Of a stretch of 12,535 nucleotides of DNA, positions 6,084 to 12,535 are shown piece by piece; within the stretch, counting starts at the first letter, position 1, and each line of letters begins with the position of its first letter. Origin of the DNA: an uncultured Bacteroides sp. (GTDB lineage: Bacteria > Bacteroidota > Bacteroidia > Bacteroidales > Bacteroidaceae). The stretch is from positions 1 to 12,535 of the forward strand of contig CAAFUN010000051.1 in assembly GCA_900766195.1 (NCBI GenBank), written 5' to 3'. Below the pieces are notes generated by a model. It was not told the origin of the DNA, searched no databases, and saw only the letters and a list, made by a program, of their open reading frames with translations. Both the position numbers and the translations under genes were made by a program.

Positions 6084-7259
6084 ATGTCGACAATCTCTTC
6101 AACAATTTATACAGATACAAAGCCGCATTATGATCTACTTGATGGGCTTCGTGGAGTGGCAGCTCTTCTTGTACTATGGTATCATGTCTTTGAAGGCTAT
6201 GCCTTTGCGGGTGGAACTGCTATTGAAAGTTTTAATCATGGATATCTCGCTGTCGATTTTTTCTTTATTCTTTCAGGTTTTGTTATTAGCTATGCTTATG
6301 ACGATCGTTGGAAAAAGAATCTGACATTGAAAGGTTTCTTTAAACGTCGTCTGATACGCCTTCACCCTATGGTTGTTATGGGTGCTGTTGTGGGTGTCAT
6401 AACCTTTTGCATTCAAGGTGGCGTTCAATGGGATGGAACTCATGTTGCCACGTCAATGATAATGCTGTCTCTACTTTGTGTAATGTTTCTCATTCCGGCA
6501 GTGCCGGGTTCCGGTTACGAAGTACGTGGAAATGGTGAGATGTTTCCATTAAATGGTCCTGCTTGGTCACTATTCTTTGAATATATAGGTAACATTCTTT
6601 ATGCTTTGTTTATTCGCCGTTTGGCAAATAGAGCATTAGCTGTTCTTGTAGTGTTATTGGGAATAGGCTTAACGTCGTTTGCTGTATTTAATGTTTCTGG
6701 TTATGGAAATATTGGAGTAGGGTGGTCGTTGGGTGGTATGAACTTTGTTGGTGGACTGCTACGGTTCTTTTTTCCTTTCACTATGGGTATGCTTTTATCT
6801 CGCAACTTTAAACCAATTAAAGTAAGGGGAGCTTTTTGGATATGTACTGCCTTGTTAGTTCTTTTATTCTCGGTTCCTTATCTGAAAGGAATGGAACCTA
6901 TTTGCATAAACGGTATTTATGAGTCATTCTGTATTATTATAGTTTTTCCCGCAATTGTTTGGGTGGGGGCATCTGGGACTACTACAGATAAGGTATCAAC
7001 TAAAATTTGTAATTTTTTGGGAAACATCTCTTATCCGCTCTATATGATTCACTATCCATTCATGTATCTGTTTTATGCTTGGTTAATCAAAAATCAACTT
7101 TTCACTTTCAGCCAAACCTGGCAAGTTGCTTTGTGTGTTTGCGTGTGGAATATTGTATTCGCATATTTATGTTTAAAGCTATATGATGAACCAATGCGAA
7201 AATATCTGGCAAAGCGCTTTTTGAAAAACAATACAGTTGATAAAAAAGTGTTTCACTAG
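6084..7259 (+). CDS. Acyltransferase-3 (OafA/YrhL-type) integral membrane protein
   Basis: 391 residues from the ATG at 6084. The frame is open back to a TTG at 6042, but that TTG is part of the -7 promoter box, so the ATG is preferred. The protein carries the acyltransferase-3 signature: YDLLDGLRGVAALLVLWYH near residues 16-34 with the conserved His34, then DFFFILSGFVISYAY, an Arg/His-rich loop FFKRRLIRLHPM, and NGPAWSLFFEYIGN. About ten membrane segments follow through to the C-terminus, including the late motif LGNISYPLYMIHYPFMYL. The family transfers acyl groups, commonly acetyl, to sugars of surface glycans, peptidoglycan or antibiotics in the inner membrane. The substrate cannot be read from sequence. 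A secreted esterase follows 66 nt later on the same strand, so an acylation and deacylation pair is conceivable but unproven. Confidence 0.93.
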   Translation: MSTISSTIYTDTKPHYDLLDGLRGVAALLVLWYHVFEGYAFAGGTAIESFNHGYLAVDFFFILSGFVISYAYDDRWKKNLTLKGFFKRRLIRLHPMVVMGAVVGVITFCIQGGVQWDGTHVATSMIMLSLLCVMFLIPAVPGSGYEVRGNGEMFPLNGPAWSLFFEYIGNILYALFIRRLANRALAVLVVLLGIGLTSFAVFNVSGYGNIGVGWSLGGMNFVGGLLRFFFPFTMGMLLSRNFKPIKVRGAFWICTALLVLLFSVPYLKGMEPICINGIYESFCIIIVFPAIVWVGASGTTTDKVSTKICNFLGNISYPLYMIHYPFMYLFYAWLIKNQLFTFSQTWQVALCVCVWNIVFAYLCLKLYDEPMRKYLAKRFLKNNTVDKKVFH

Positions 7260-7325
7260 CGTGTTTCGTTTTTTTAATTGCACCCTTAATATGAAACTAT
7301 AGAACTCTTATATACAAAGAAAAAT

Positions 7326-8147
7326 ATGAAACAAAGACATTTATTATTAGGCCTCTTGCTGTGTTTTGTAGCAGTAGCAGTGCAGGCTGCACGAGTAGAC
7401 ACGATAATGGTAAAGAGCCCATCAATGAACAAAGAAGTACAGGTGGTATATGTTTTGCCGGATAAGGCATTAGGAAAGAAACCACAGGCATGCCCTGTCA
7501 TTTATCTACTTCATGGCTATTCCGGTGATGCGAAATCATGGATAGGTATAAAGCCTAACTTACCGGAGATAGCAGACGAGAAGGGGATTATATTTGTTTG
7601 TCCGGATGGTAAGAACAGTTGGTATTGGGATAGTCCGAAGAATCCCACCTATCGTTATGAGACATTTATATCTTCAGAATTGGTTAACTATACCGATGCC
7701 CATTATTCCACCATTGCAGCTAAAGGTGGACGTGCTATAACAGGACTTAGTATGGGTGGACATGGTGCATTGTGGAATGCTTTTCGACATACAGATGTGT
7801 TTGGAGCGGCCGGCAGTACCAGTGGGGGAGTTGATATTCGTCCTTTCCCTGTGAACTGGGAAATGAATCGACAACTAGGTGAATTTGCTGTAAATAAATC
7901 ATTGTGGGATCAGCATACTGTAGTCAATCAGCTTGATAGATTAAAAAATGGTGATTTGGCCATTATTGTAGATTGCGGTGAGGGTGATTTTTTTCTTGAA
8001 GTAAATAAAGATTTGCACAAACGTCTTTTGACAAGAGGAATTGATCATGATTTTATCACTCGTCCCGGAGTGCATAACGGAGCTTATTGGAATAACTCCA
8101 TTGACTATCAGATTTTGTTCTTCTCTAAATTCTTTAAAAAGCAGTAG
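7326..8147 (+). CDS. Secreted alpha/beta-hydrolase esterase (esterase D / feruloyl-esterase-like)
   Basis: 273 residues. Residues 1-21 are a signal peptide (MKQRHLLLGLLLCFVAVAVQA). The mature protein is a putative-esterase-family alpha/beta hydrolase. CPVIYLLHGYSGDAKSW supplies the oxyanion-region HGYSG. FVCPDGKNSWYWDSP is the typical second strand. GLSMGGHGAL is the nucleophile elbow with Ser142. DCGEGDFF holds the acid candidates Asp216 and Asp221, and PGVHNGAYW supplies His250. Relatives cleave short-chain acyl or feruloyl esters, often from glycans, and several Bacteroides members act on acetylated carbohydrates; the substrate here is unknown. Start ATG 7326 gives a complete signal peptide. 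It lies 66 nt behind the acyltransferase and 33 nt before the GNAT gene, all on one strand, so a shared transcript is likely. I see no TAnnTTTG box in the 66-nt gap. Confidence 0.92.
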   Translation: MKQRHLLLGLLLCFVAVAVQAARVDTIMVKSPSMNKEVQVVYVLPDKALGKKPQACPVIYLLHGYSGDAKSWIGIKPNLPEIADEKGIIFVCPDGKNSWYWDSPKNPTYRYETFISSELVNYTDAHYSTIAAKGGRAITGLSMGGHGALWNAFRHTDVFGAAGSTSGGVDIRPFPVNWEMNRQLGEFAVNKSLWDQHTVVNQLDRLKNGDLAIIVDCGEGDFFLEVNKDLHKRLLTRGIDHDFITRPGVHNGAYWNNSIDYQILFFSKFFKKQ

Positions 8148-8180
8148 GCAGTAATAGTTAGGTGGAAAATTGTTATACTA

Positions 8181-8615
8181 ATGAACGCATACGACATTGA
8201 AAAAGGGGAAAGATCAGATTACGATCAGTTGTCTGCTGTATGGGAAAGTTCCGTTAAAGCCACTCATCATTTTTTGGAACCGGAAGATTTTAAATACTAT
8301 AAGCGATTGATTCCTGATTTTTTCTCTCATGTAGATTTATATGTCATCCGACAGGGAAAGGTGATTGAGGCTTTTATGGGAGTGTCAGATGATCATATTG
8401 AAATGCTGTTTGTGTCGGCAGATGCAAGAGGAAAGGGATATGGGAAATGTCTTCTTTTGTATGCTCTTGATAAACTTAATGCGAAGAAAGTTGATGTGAA
8501 CGAACAGAATACACAAGCTCTTCGATTTTACGAAAAGTTTGGGTTTAAAGTGGCTGCTCGTTCTGAGAAAGATTCGATGGGAAAAGATTATTCGATTTTG
8601 CATTTAAGTTTATAA
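8181..8615 (+). CDS. GNAT family N-acetyltransferase
   Basis: 144 residues, cytoplasmic. The acetyl-CoA binding motif A is IEMLFVSADARGKGYGKCLL, with R83-G84-K85-G86-Y87-G88 forming the pyrophosphate loop. It is followed by the motif B-like VDVNEQNTQALRFYEKFGFKV, a very typical GNAT end in which the Asn/Tyr pair contacts the cofactor. The N-terminal part (SAVWESSVKATHHFL) resembles the YjaB-like group of small GNATs. The acceptor is unknown. It starts 33 nt after the esterase stop and is probably the last gene of the acyltransferase, esterase, GNAT run. Confidence 0.92.
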   Translation: MNAYDIEKGERSDYDQLSAVWESSVKATHHFLEPEDFKYYKRLIPDFFSHVDLYVIRQGKVIEAFMGVSDDHIEMLFVSADARGKGYGKCLLLYALDKLNAKKVDVNEQNTQALRFYEKFGFKVAARSEKDSMGKDYSILHLSL

Positions 8616-8694
8616 TAAAAAATCACGTAACTTATTGTTTCATTATTCTGATTTCTTCATCTTATCATGATTTAAGCTACATTGTAAGATCATA

Positions 8695-8723
8695 TATCCG
8701 GTTATATTAATATCAGTCGGATA
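8695..8723. repeat. Nested inverted repeat
   Basis: TATCCG (8695-8700) and CGGATA (8718-8723) are perfect arms. They enclose the perfect palindrome ATATTAATAT (8704-8713). It lies about 80 nt after the GNAT stop. There is no T-run, so calling it a terminator is not justified. Confidence 0.4.
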
Positions 8724-8765
8724 CATTGGTTAAAGTCTCTCTTATAACTACTGAAATAGCATAAT

Positions 8766-8795
8766 TACGTGAATTCTAAATAATAGTTAGAATGA
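8766..8795. repeat. Diverged direct repeat, copy 1
   Basis: This 30-nt stretch around GTGAATTC and TAATAGTTA matches 9192-9221 at 25 of 30 positions. The upstream TAGC is also shared, with a 5-nt insertion in this copy. Confidence 0.5.
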
Positions 8796-9004
8796 TTGAT
8801 GTCCGGTGAGATATGATAGCTATATCTTAAAATAAGCCATTCAATCTTATTGAGTAGGAGTTTATCCGAATGTAGTTAATAGCAAGTAACCTGTGCAACC
8901 AATCGTAATGTAAATTATTTTACTTGCAAAAAACGTTCGGTTTCATCACAAAATCTTATTATCGTTCACCCCATCCAGAATAGTTTCCAAGAGGGGGTAT
9001 AATC

Positions 9005-9063
9005 AGTATACGACTGAATAGGGTTAAGTATACGACTCAATGCCATTGAGTATACGACTGAAT
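9005..9063. repeat. Three 15-nt repeats at an exact 22-nt period
   Basis: AGTATACGACTGAAT (9005-9019), AGTATACGACTCAAT (9027-9041) and AGTATACGACTGAAT (9049-9063) start exactly 22 nt apart; the 7-nt spacers between them differ. Each unit has AGT and ACT arms around ATACG. The first extends to a perfect TCAGT/ACTGA inverted repeat. Between units 2 and 3 ACTCAAT (9035-9041) and ATTGAGT (9045-9051) form a perfect hairpin. The 22-nt period is close to two helical turns, so the sites face the same side of the helix, as protein-binding iterons or operators do. No partner protein is identified. Confidence 0.75.
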
Positions 9064-9191
9064 CAAGTTCATGTTGGAACTAAATGCGGGGCACTTCAGA
9101 AAAGCATTTCAATAGGCTTCTCTAATATCAATAAACTGTAAATATAAAATAATGAGAAGGTCTTCCCTTGAGAGTACGGCAATTGTATAGC

Positions 9192-9221
9192 TATGTGAAT
9201 TCGATATAATAGTTATAATTA
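9192..9221. repeat. Diverged direct repeat, copy 2
   Basis: This is the partner of 8766-8795 (25 of 30 identical). The two copies start 426 nt apart and flank the 22-nt periodic array. Confidence 0.5.
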
Positions 9222-9255
9222 AACGAGCTGCTAGGCCTGTTGCATGCTAATGATT

Positions 9256-9939
9256 TTAGTGCGTAGAAACCAGTATCTTGTCGCACACCACTTTACTCAA
9301 TATTTCTTTTTTATTTCCGTCGTATGCAATAGTTATGCTATTATCATAAGGCTCTTTTAAAAGAATCTTTAGGTGCATGCCAAGTTTTAAGCTTCGCTTG
9401 TTGAGATATTCTAGAAAACTTTCACTTACGTCGGCTACACTTGAGAACACTACTTCTGCATTTACATTGCATGATGAGAGTTTTGCATAGTGATGCCTTA
9501 TTATTTTCCCCTCTTTTGTAGGTATAGGTTCGCCATGAGGATCAATTGACGGATGTCCTAAGAGTTCATCCATTTTGTCAAAGAAGAGTTCAGACTGTAT
9601 GTGCTCAATTTGTTCGGCTATAGGGTGTACTTGTTCCCATCCTAATTCCATCTTTTTATAAAGGAATGTTTCTGTCAATCTATGCTTTCGCAAGATAAAT
9701 GCAGCTTCCTTCTTTCCCAAGTTGGTGAGATAAATAGGTTTGTAACTTTCAAATACGACGTATTTTTTCTCCGCCAACTTCTTCACCATGCTGTTGACGG
9801 TAGGCATTTTTACACCTAATTCATTGCTTAGTGCGTTGACTGAGACTCCTTCATTGCTCTCTGAAAGAATGAGGATATTCTTTAAGTAGTTCTCTTCGGT
9901 TAATGATAACATACACAAAAATAGGTATTTTTTATTCAT
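9256..9939 (-). CDS. DtxR/MntR-family metal-dependent repressor with FeoA-like C-terminus
   Basis: 227 residues from the ATG at 9939; an in-frame ATG at 9912 (Met10) begins MLSLTEENYL, where most family members start, so the true start may be there. Residues about 13-75 form the winged HTH (VSVNALSNELGVKMPTVNSMVKKL). The dimerisation and metal-binding domain follows. His86, Glu90 and His105 match DtxR ancillary-site residues His79, Glu83 and His98 in spacing. Glu109, Glu112 and His113 match the primary site, with Glu in place of DtxR Cys102 as in MntR. Asn17 stands where DtxR has Met10 and MntR has Asp8. GHPSIDPHGEPIP is a family hallmark. Residues about 155-227 form an SH3/FeoA-like domain (SLKLGMHLKILLKEP). 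It should repress metal uptake when loaded with Fe(II) or Mn(II); which metal is uncertain. It is divergent from a TonB receptor with a DtxR-like palindrome between them. Confidence 0.93.
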   Translation of the reverse strand: MNKKYLFLCMLSLTEENYLKNILILSESNEGVSVNALSNELGVKMPTVNSMVKKLAEKKYVVFESYKPIYLTNLGKKEAAFILRKHRLTETFLYKKMELGWEQVHPIAEQIEHIQSELFFDKMDELLGHPSIDPHGEPIPTKEGKIIRHHYAKLSSCNVNAEVVFSSVADVSESFLEYLNKRSLKLGMHLKILLKEPYDNSITIAYDGNKKEILSKVVCDKILVSTH

Positions 9940-9963
9940 AAAATAATAATCTTTCTATTTTTA

Positions 9964-9994
9964 TTGTTAGATTAATCTAATATTATTAGTTTTG
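9964..9994 (+). promoter_or_regulatory. Promoter of the TonB-dependent receptor
   Basis: TTG (9964-9966), 20 nt, then TAGTTTTG (9987-9994) is a full Bacteroidetes -33/-7 pair. Transcription would start near 10001, leaving a leader of about 35 nt before the ATG at 10036. Confidence 0.75.
9967..9980. promoter_or_regulatory. DtxR-like operator palindrome
   Basis: TTAGATTAATCTAA is a perfect 14-bp palindrome. It keeps the TTAG...CTAA ends of classical DtxR/IdeR boxes. It fits exactly between the -33 and -7 elements of the receptor promoter and lies 28 nt upstream of the regulator's first possible ATG, so bound repressor could block the receptor and perhaps its own gene. Confidence 0.75.
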
Positions 9995-10035
9995 CGAATC
10001 GAATAATAATGTGAACAGTAAAATAACAAATTAAT

Positions 10036-12294
10036 ATGGGAAGATTAACGATTACTTTATTGATGTATATACTGGTTTCTTCTTCGTTTGTAGTACAAGC
10101 AGGCACTATAAGAGGGACGGTAAGAGGTGGAAATGTTTTTTTGGATTATGCCTCGGTGGGTATACCTAAATTACGCATGGGAACAACTACTGATAGTCTG
10201 GGGCATTTCGTTTTGAAGAATATTCCGCCGGGCGTTCATCGGATACAGGTGAGTTATGTGGGATATCAGACTTATGAAAAGAACGTCAAGGTAGATAATA
10301 TCGGTACGGTGAATGTAGATATAGAACTCGTAGCACAATCCAACGAAATGAACGAGGTAGTAGTGACAGGCACAATGCGACCTGTAAGCAGAAAGGATAG
10401 TCCTATCCCCGTAGAAGTAGTTACTTCGCGTTTGTTCAAGAAGAATCCTACGCCAAGCTTGTTTGAGGCAGTTGGCATGGTTAACGGGGTGAAACCTCAG
10501 ATCAATTGTAATGTATGTAATACAGGTGATATACATATCAACGGTATGGAAGGTCCTTACACTATGATGCTGATTGATGGCATGCCCATCGTTAGCTCAC
10601 TTTCTACAGTATATGGCTTAAGTGGTATTCCTACCAGTATTGTCGATCGCATAGAAGTGGTAAAAGGTCCGGCGTCTTCTTTGTATGGCTCCGAAGCAAT
10701 GGGAGGTATCATTAATGTTATAACAAAAGAGGCTGAATACGCTCCGCTATTAAACATGGATATGTCTGCCACTACATGGCAAGAATACAATATAGATGGT
10801 GCTTTCAAATTTAAATTAGGTAAGAAGGTAAGTAGTTTGCTTGGTGTTAACTATTTTAATTTTACCAATAAGAAAGATAAGAATCACGATAACTTTACTG
10901 ATGTTACCTTACAAAGACGTATTTCTATCTTCAATAAATGGAATATTGAACGTGCCGATCGTAAGCAGGCTTCGTTTGCTGCACGTTATGTATACGAAGA
11001 TCGTTGGGGAGGAGAGATGAATTGGAACAAGAGCTGGCGAGGGAGTGACTCCATCTACGCTGAAAGTATCTACACTAATCGATTGGAATTGATTGGAGTT
11101 TATCAGCTGCCTGTTAAAGAGAATATTTTTACGCAAGTATCTTACAATTATCATAAGCAGAACTCCTGGTATGGTGATAGACCCTATATGGCTCGTCAGC
11201 AAGTGTTTTTTGCACAAGCATATTGGGACAAGGCAATAGGTAGTTGCAACAACCTGCTTCTTGGGGCTGCATTTCGATATACCTATTATGATGATAATAC
11301 TCCCGCAACAAAAAGTACGGATGGTGTTACTAACGAGCCGGATAGGCGTCCATTACCGGGACTCTTTATACAAGATGAGTGGCGCATTAATGATAAAAGC
11401 ACATTGCTGGCAGGTTATCGTTACGATTATGATAAAAATCATGGTAGCGTACATTCTCCACGTTTGGCTTATCGTCTGTCTGTCAATAGGAATAATACGT
11501 TTAGAGCCAGCTTTGGTACAGGATTTCGGGTTGTGAATCTTTTCACAGAAGATCATTCAGCGCTGACCGGTGCACGTGAAGTGGTGATTAAGAATAGTCT
11601 TAATCCTGAAAGGTCATACAATGGAAATCTGAATTATGTATTGAGAGTACCAACGCAAATGGCTGTTCTTAATTTTGATTTGACTGGCTTCTATTCTTAT
11701 TTCACTAATAAGATAATTGGCGATTTTGATACGGACCCTAATAAAATTATATATGATAACCTAGATGGACATGCCGTATCACAAGGATTGGCGTTGAATA
11801 TTGATGCTTCGTTCAATGTTCCGCTCACTCTCAGTGCCGGAGTGACGTATGCCGATGTTTTTTCCAAACGGAGAGATGAGGATGGGATAATGGTACGCAG
11901 ACAAGAACTTCATGCTCCGAAGTGGACAGGAGTATTTACCGGTGATTATCGTTTTCCCCAAAGCTGGACGTTGAATGTTACGGGTGATTGGACTGGTCCA
12001 ATGAGATTGCCTATATTGCCCAATGATTACCGTCCCGAATACTCTCCATGGTTTTGTATTGTCAATATGCAATTGACCAAATCATTTAAAAACGGGTTTG
12101 AAATATATGGCGGTGTAAAGAATATATTTAATTTTGTTCCAAAGGAAGATCCTATTATGCGTCCGTTTGATCCGTTTGATAAACACGTTGATGATCCGGT
12201 GAATAATCCTCATGGTTACACTTTTGATACGGAATACAATTACGCATCATTGCAGGGTATACGCGGATTCTTTGGCATAAGATTTACGTTATAA
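10036..12294 (+). CDS. TonB-dependent outer-membrane receptor, probably for metal, siderophore or heme
   Basis: 752 residues. Residues 1-22 are a signal peptide ending VQA. Residues about 24-105 form a carboxypeptidase-regulatory-like domain (GTIRGTVRGGNVFLDYASVG, then VSYVGYQTYEKNV), usual in Bacteroidetes receptors. A TonB-box-like NEVVVTGT is near 106-113. The plug domain (about 118-235) includes INGMEGPYTMMLIDGMPIV, RIEVVKGPASSLYGSEAMGG and INVITK. The plug carries Cys158 and Cys161 in NCNVCNTGD, a CxxC seen in a subgroup of Bacteroidetes receptors. The rest is a 22-strand-type beta barrel ending GFFGIRFTL. Imports a ligand across the outer membrane using TonB/ExbBD energy. There is no SusD partner, so it is not a glycan SusC pair. 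Divergence from a DtxR-family gene and a DtxR-like box in its promoter point to a metal-repressed ferric chelate, heme or manganese receptor; the ligand is not readable from sequence. Confidence 0.95.
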   Translation: MGRLTITLLMYILVSSSFVVQAGTIRGTVRGGNVFLDYASVGIPKLRMGTTTDSLGHFVLKNIPPGVHRIQVSYVGYQTYEKNVKVDNIGTVNVDIELVAQSNEMNEVVVTGTMRPVSRKDSPIPVEVVTSRLFKKNPTPSLFEAVGMVNGVKPQINCNVCNTGDIHINGMEGPYTMMLIDGMPIVSSLSTVYGLSGIPTSIVDRIEVVKGPASSLYGSEAMGGIINVITKEAEYAPLLNMDMSATTWQEYNIDGAFKFKLGKKVSSLLGVNYFNFTNKKDKNHDNFTDVTLQRRISIFNKWNIERADRKQASFAARYVYEDRWGGEMNWNKSWRGSDSIYAESIYTNRLELIGVYQLPVKENIFTQVSYNYHKQNSWYGDRPYMARQQVFFAQAYWDKAIGSCNNLLLGAAFRYTYYDDNTPATKSTDGVTNEPDRRPLPGLFIQDEWRINDKSTLLAGYRYDYDKNHGSVHSPRLAYRLSVNRNNTFRASFGTGFRVVNLFTEDHSALTGAREVVIKNSLNPERSYNGNLNYVLRVPTQMAVLNFDLTGFYSYFTNKIIGDFDTDPNKIIYDNLDGHAVSQGLALNIDASFNVPLTLSAGVTYADVFSKRRDEDGIMVRRQELHAPKWTGVFTGDYRFPQSWTLNVTGDWTGPMRLPILPNDYRPEYSPWFCIVNMQLTKSFKNGFEIYGGVKNIFNFVPKEDPIMRPFDPFDKHVDDPVNNPHGYTFDTEYNYASLQGIRGFFGIRFTL

Positions 12295-12328
12295 TTATTA
12301 AGATACGCATCTTATATTAGCTGATCTT

Positions 12329-12358
12329 AAATAGTATGACAGTGTCACTATTGTTTTG
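12329..12358 (+). terminator. Possible terminator of the TonB receptor gene
   Basis: AATAGT (12330-12335) pairs with ACTATT (12347-12352). GAC (12338-12340) pairs with GTC (12344-12346) inside it, with a 2-nt bulge and a 3-nt loop. GTTTTG follows. A second small hairpin TAAGAT/ATCTTA (12299-12314) lies just after the stop codon. Both are AT-rich and the T-run is short. Confidence 0.45.
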
Positions 12359-12488
12359 AAGCATGCTATTATATTTGCCATATCCGCCGGAACTGTTATC
12401 TGGCTTCACTGCTGTCCGGAGAAATATTCTCAAAACAGCTATTATTAATTAATACTCAGCTAGTTACGAGGCTTATAAAATTTTTCGA

Positions 12489-12535
12489 TTAGAAATCATA
12501 GTTTTTCAAGAAGGTATAAACAGCCAATTCAGCAA
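12489..12535 (-). CDS. Possible 3' end of a minus-strand gene
   Basis: Read on the minus strand from the window edge, one frame gives AELAVYTFLKNYDF followed by TAA at 12491-12489. The composition is that of a normal protein C-terminus, and the orientation, converging with the TonB receptor, is plausible. Only 14 codons are visible, so this may be chance. No family can be named. Confidence 0.25.
   Translation of the reverse strand, partial: AELAVYTFLKNYDF

Larger units (their letters stand above)
8616..9255. other. Gene-free gap between converging genes, repeat-bearing
   Basis: No coding sequence that I can support lies in these 640 bp. The region contains a nested inverted repeat at 8695-8723, a diverged direct repeat at 8766-8795 and 9192-9221, an inverted repeat GCAAGTAA/TTACTTGC at 8882-8927, and the 22-nt periodic array at 9005-9063. 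No clear rho-independent terminator for either converging gene is visible. Confidence 0.6.

Noticed and set aside
8882..8927. GCAAGTAA/TTACTTGC inverted repeat as a terminator
   Set aside because: The loop is 30 nt and an A-run, not a T-run, follows on the plus strand; on the minus strand no T-run follows.
9005..9063. A small CRISPR array
   Set aside because: The repeats are only 15 nt with 7-nt spacers, there are three copies, and no cas gene is in the window.
9916..9923. Minus-strand TATTTTTG as the promoter of the DtxR-type gene
   Set aside because: It matches TAnnTTTG but has no -33 TTG at the right spacing and would put the transcript start at or after Met10, with no leader. Low-complexity T-rich coding sequence explains it.
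10171..10536. A 121-residue minus-strand frame inside the TonB receptor gene
   Set aside because: It is antisense to the well-conserved carboxypeptidase-like and plug domains and has no family features.
12370..12377. TATATTTG as a promoter in the tail region
   Set aside because: It matches the -7 consensus but has no TTG at 19-21 nt upstream and no plus-strand gene follows within the window.

Overview
The window is about 12.5 kb of low-GC chromosome from a Bacteroidales bacterium, most like a gut Bacteroides or Phocaeicola. The grounds are: several promoters of the Bacteroidetes type (TAnnTTTG, sometimes with TTG 19-20 nt upstream), starts without obvious Shine-Dalgarno sequences, a carboxypeptidase-like domain at the N-terminus of the TonB-dependent receptor, TlpA-like secreted thioredoxins, and a DnaK tail rich in Gly, Gln and Ala that ends in EEVK.

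Layout. 1-1244: the 3' two thirds of dnaK and its terminator. 1245-1976: no convincing gene; two adjacent hairpins, possible decayed minus-strand coding sequence, and then a promoter with a perfect 14-bp palindrome. 1977-3158: a metal-themed operon. It has a DUF134 (UPF0251) HTH domain fused to a NifX/NifB-type cofactor-binding domain with a His-rich tail. This is followed, by an ATGA overlap, by the clearly recognisable ruin of a metallo-beta-lactamase-fold hydrolase, and then a strong terminator. 3385-4947: a DUF1622 membrane protein and a secreted thioredoxin-fold protein, probably co-transcribed. 5153-5978: a TerB/J-domain membrane co-chaperone (DjlA type) with its own promoter. 6037-8615: an acyltransferase-3 membrane protein, a secreted esterase and a GNAT acetyltransferase, all on the plus strand and closely spaced. 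8616-9255: a 640-bp gap between converging genes with three 15-nt repeats at an exact 22-nt period and a diverged direct repeat. 9256-12294: a DtxR/MntR-family metalloregulator divergent from a TonB-dependent outer-membrane receptor. A perfect DtxR-like palindrome sits exactly between the -33 and -7 elements of the receptor promoter. 12295-12535: tail region with a possible terminator and perhaps the 3' end of a minus-strand gene.

The best supported regulatory circuit is the DtxR regulator and its TonB receptor: metal-loaded regulator would occlude the receptor promoter, giving metal-repressed import. The most unusual pieces are the decaying MBL hydrolase coupled to the DUF134-NifX fusion, the palindrome in that operon's promoter, and the 22-nt periodic array that no gene explains. 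I see no complete mobile element, CRISPR array, tRNA or rRNA. I do not see a clear new multi-gene system; the candidates are listed as findings with their uncertainty.
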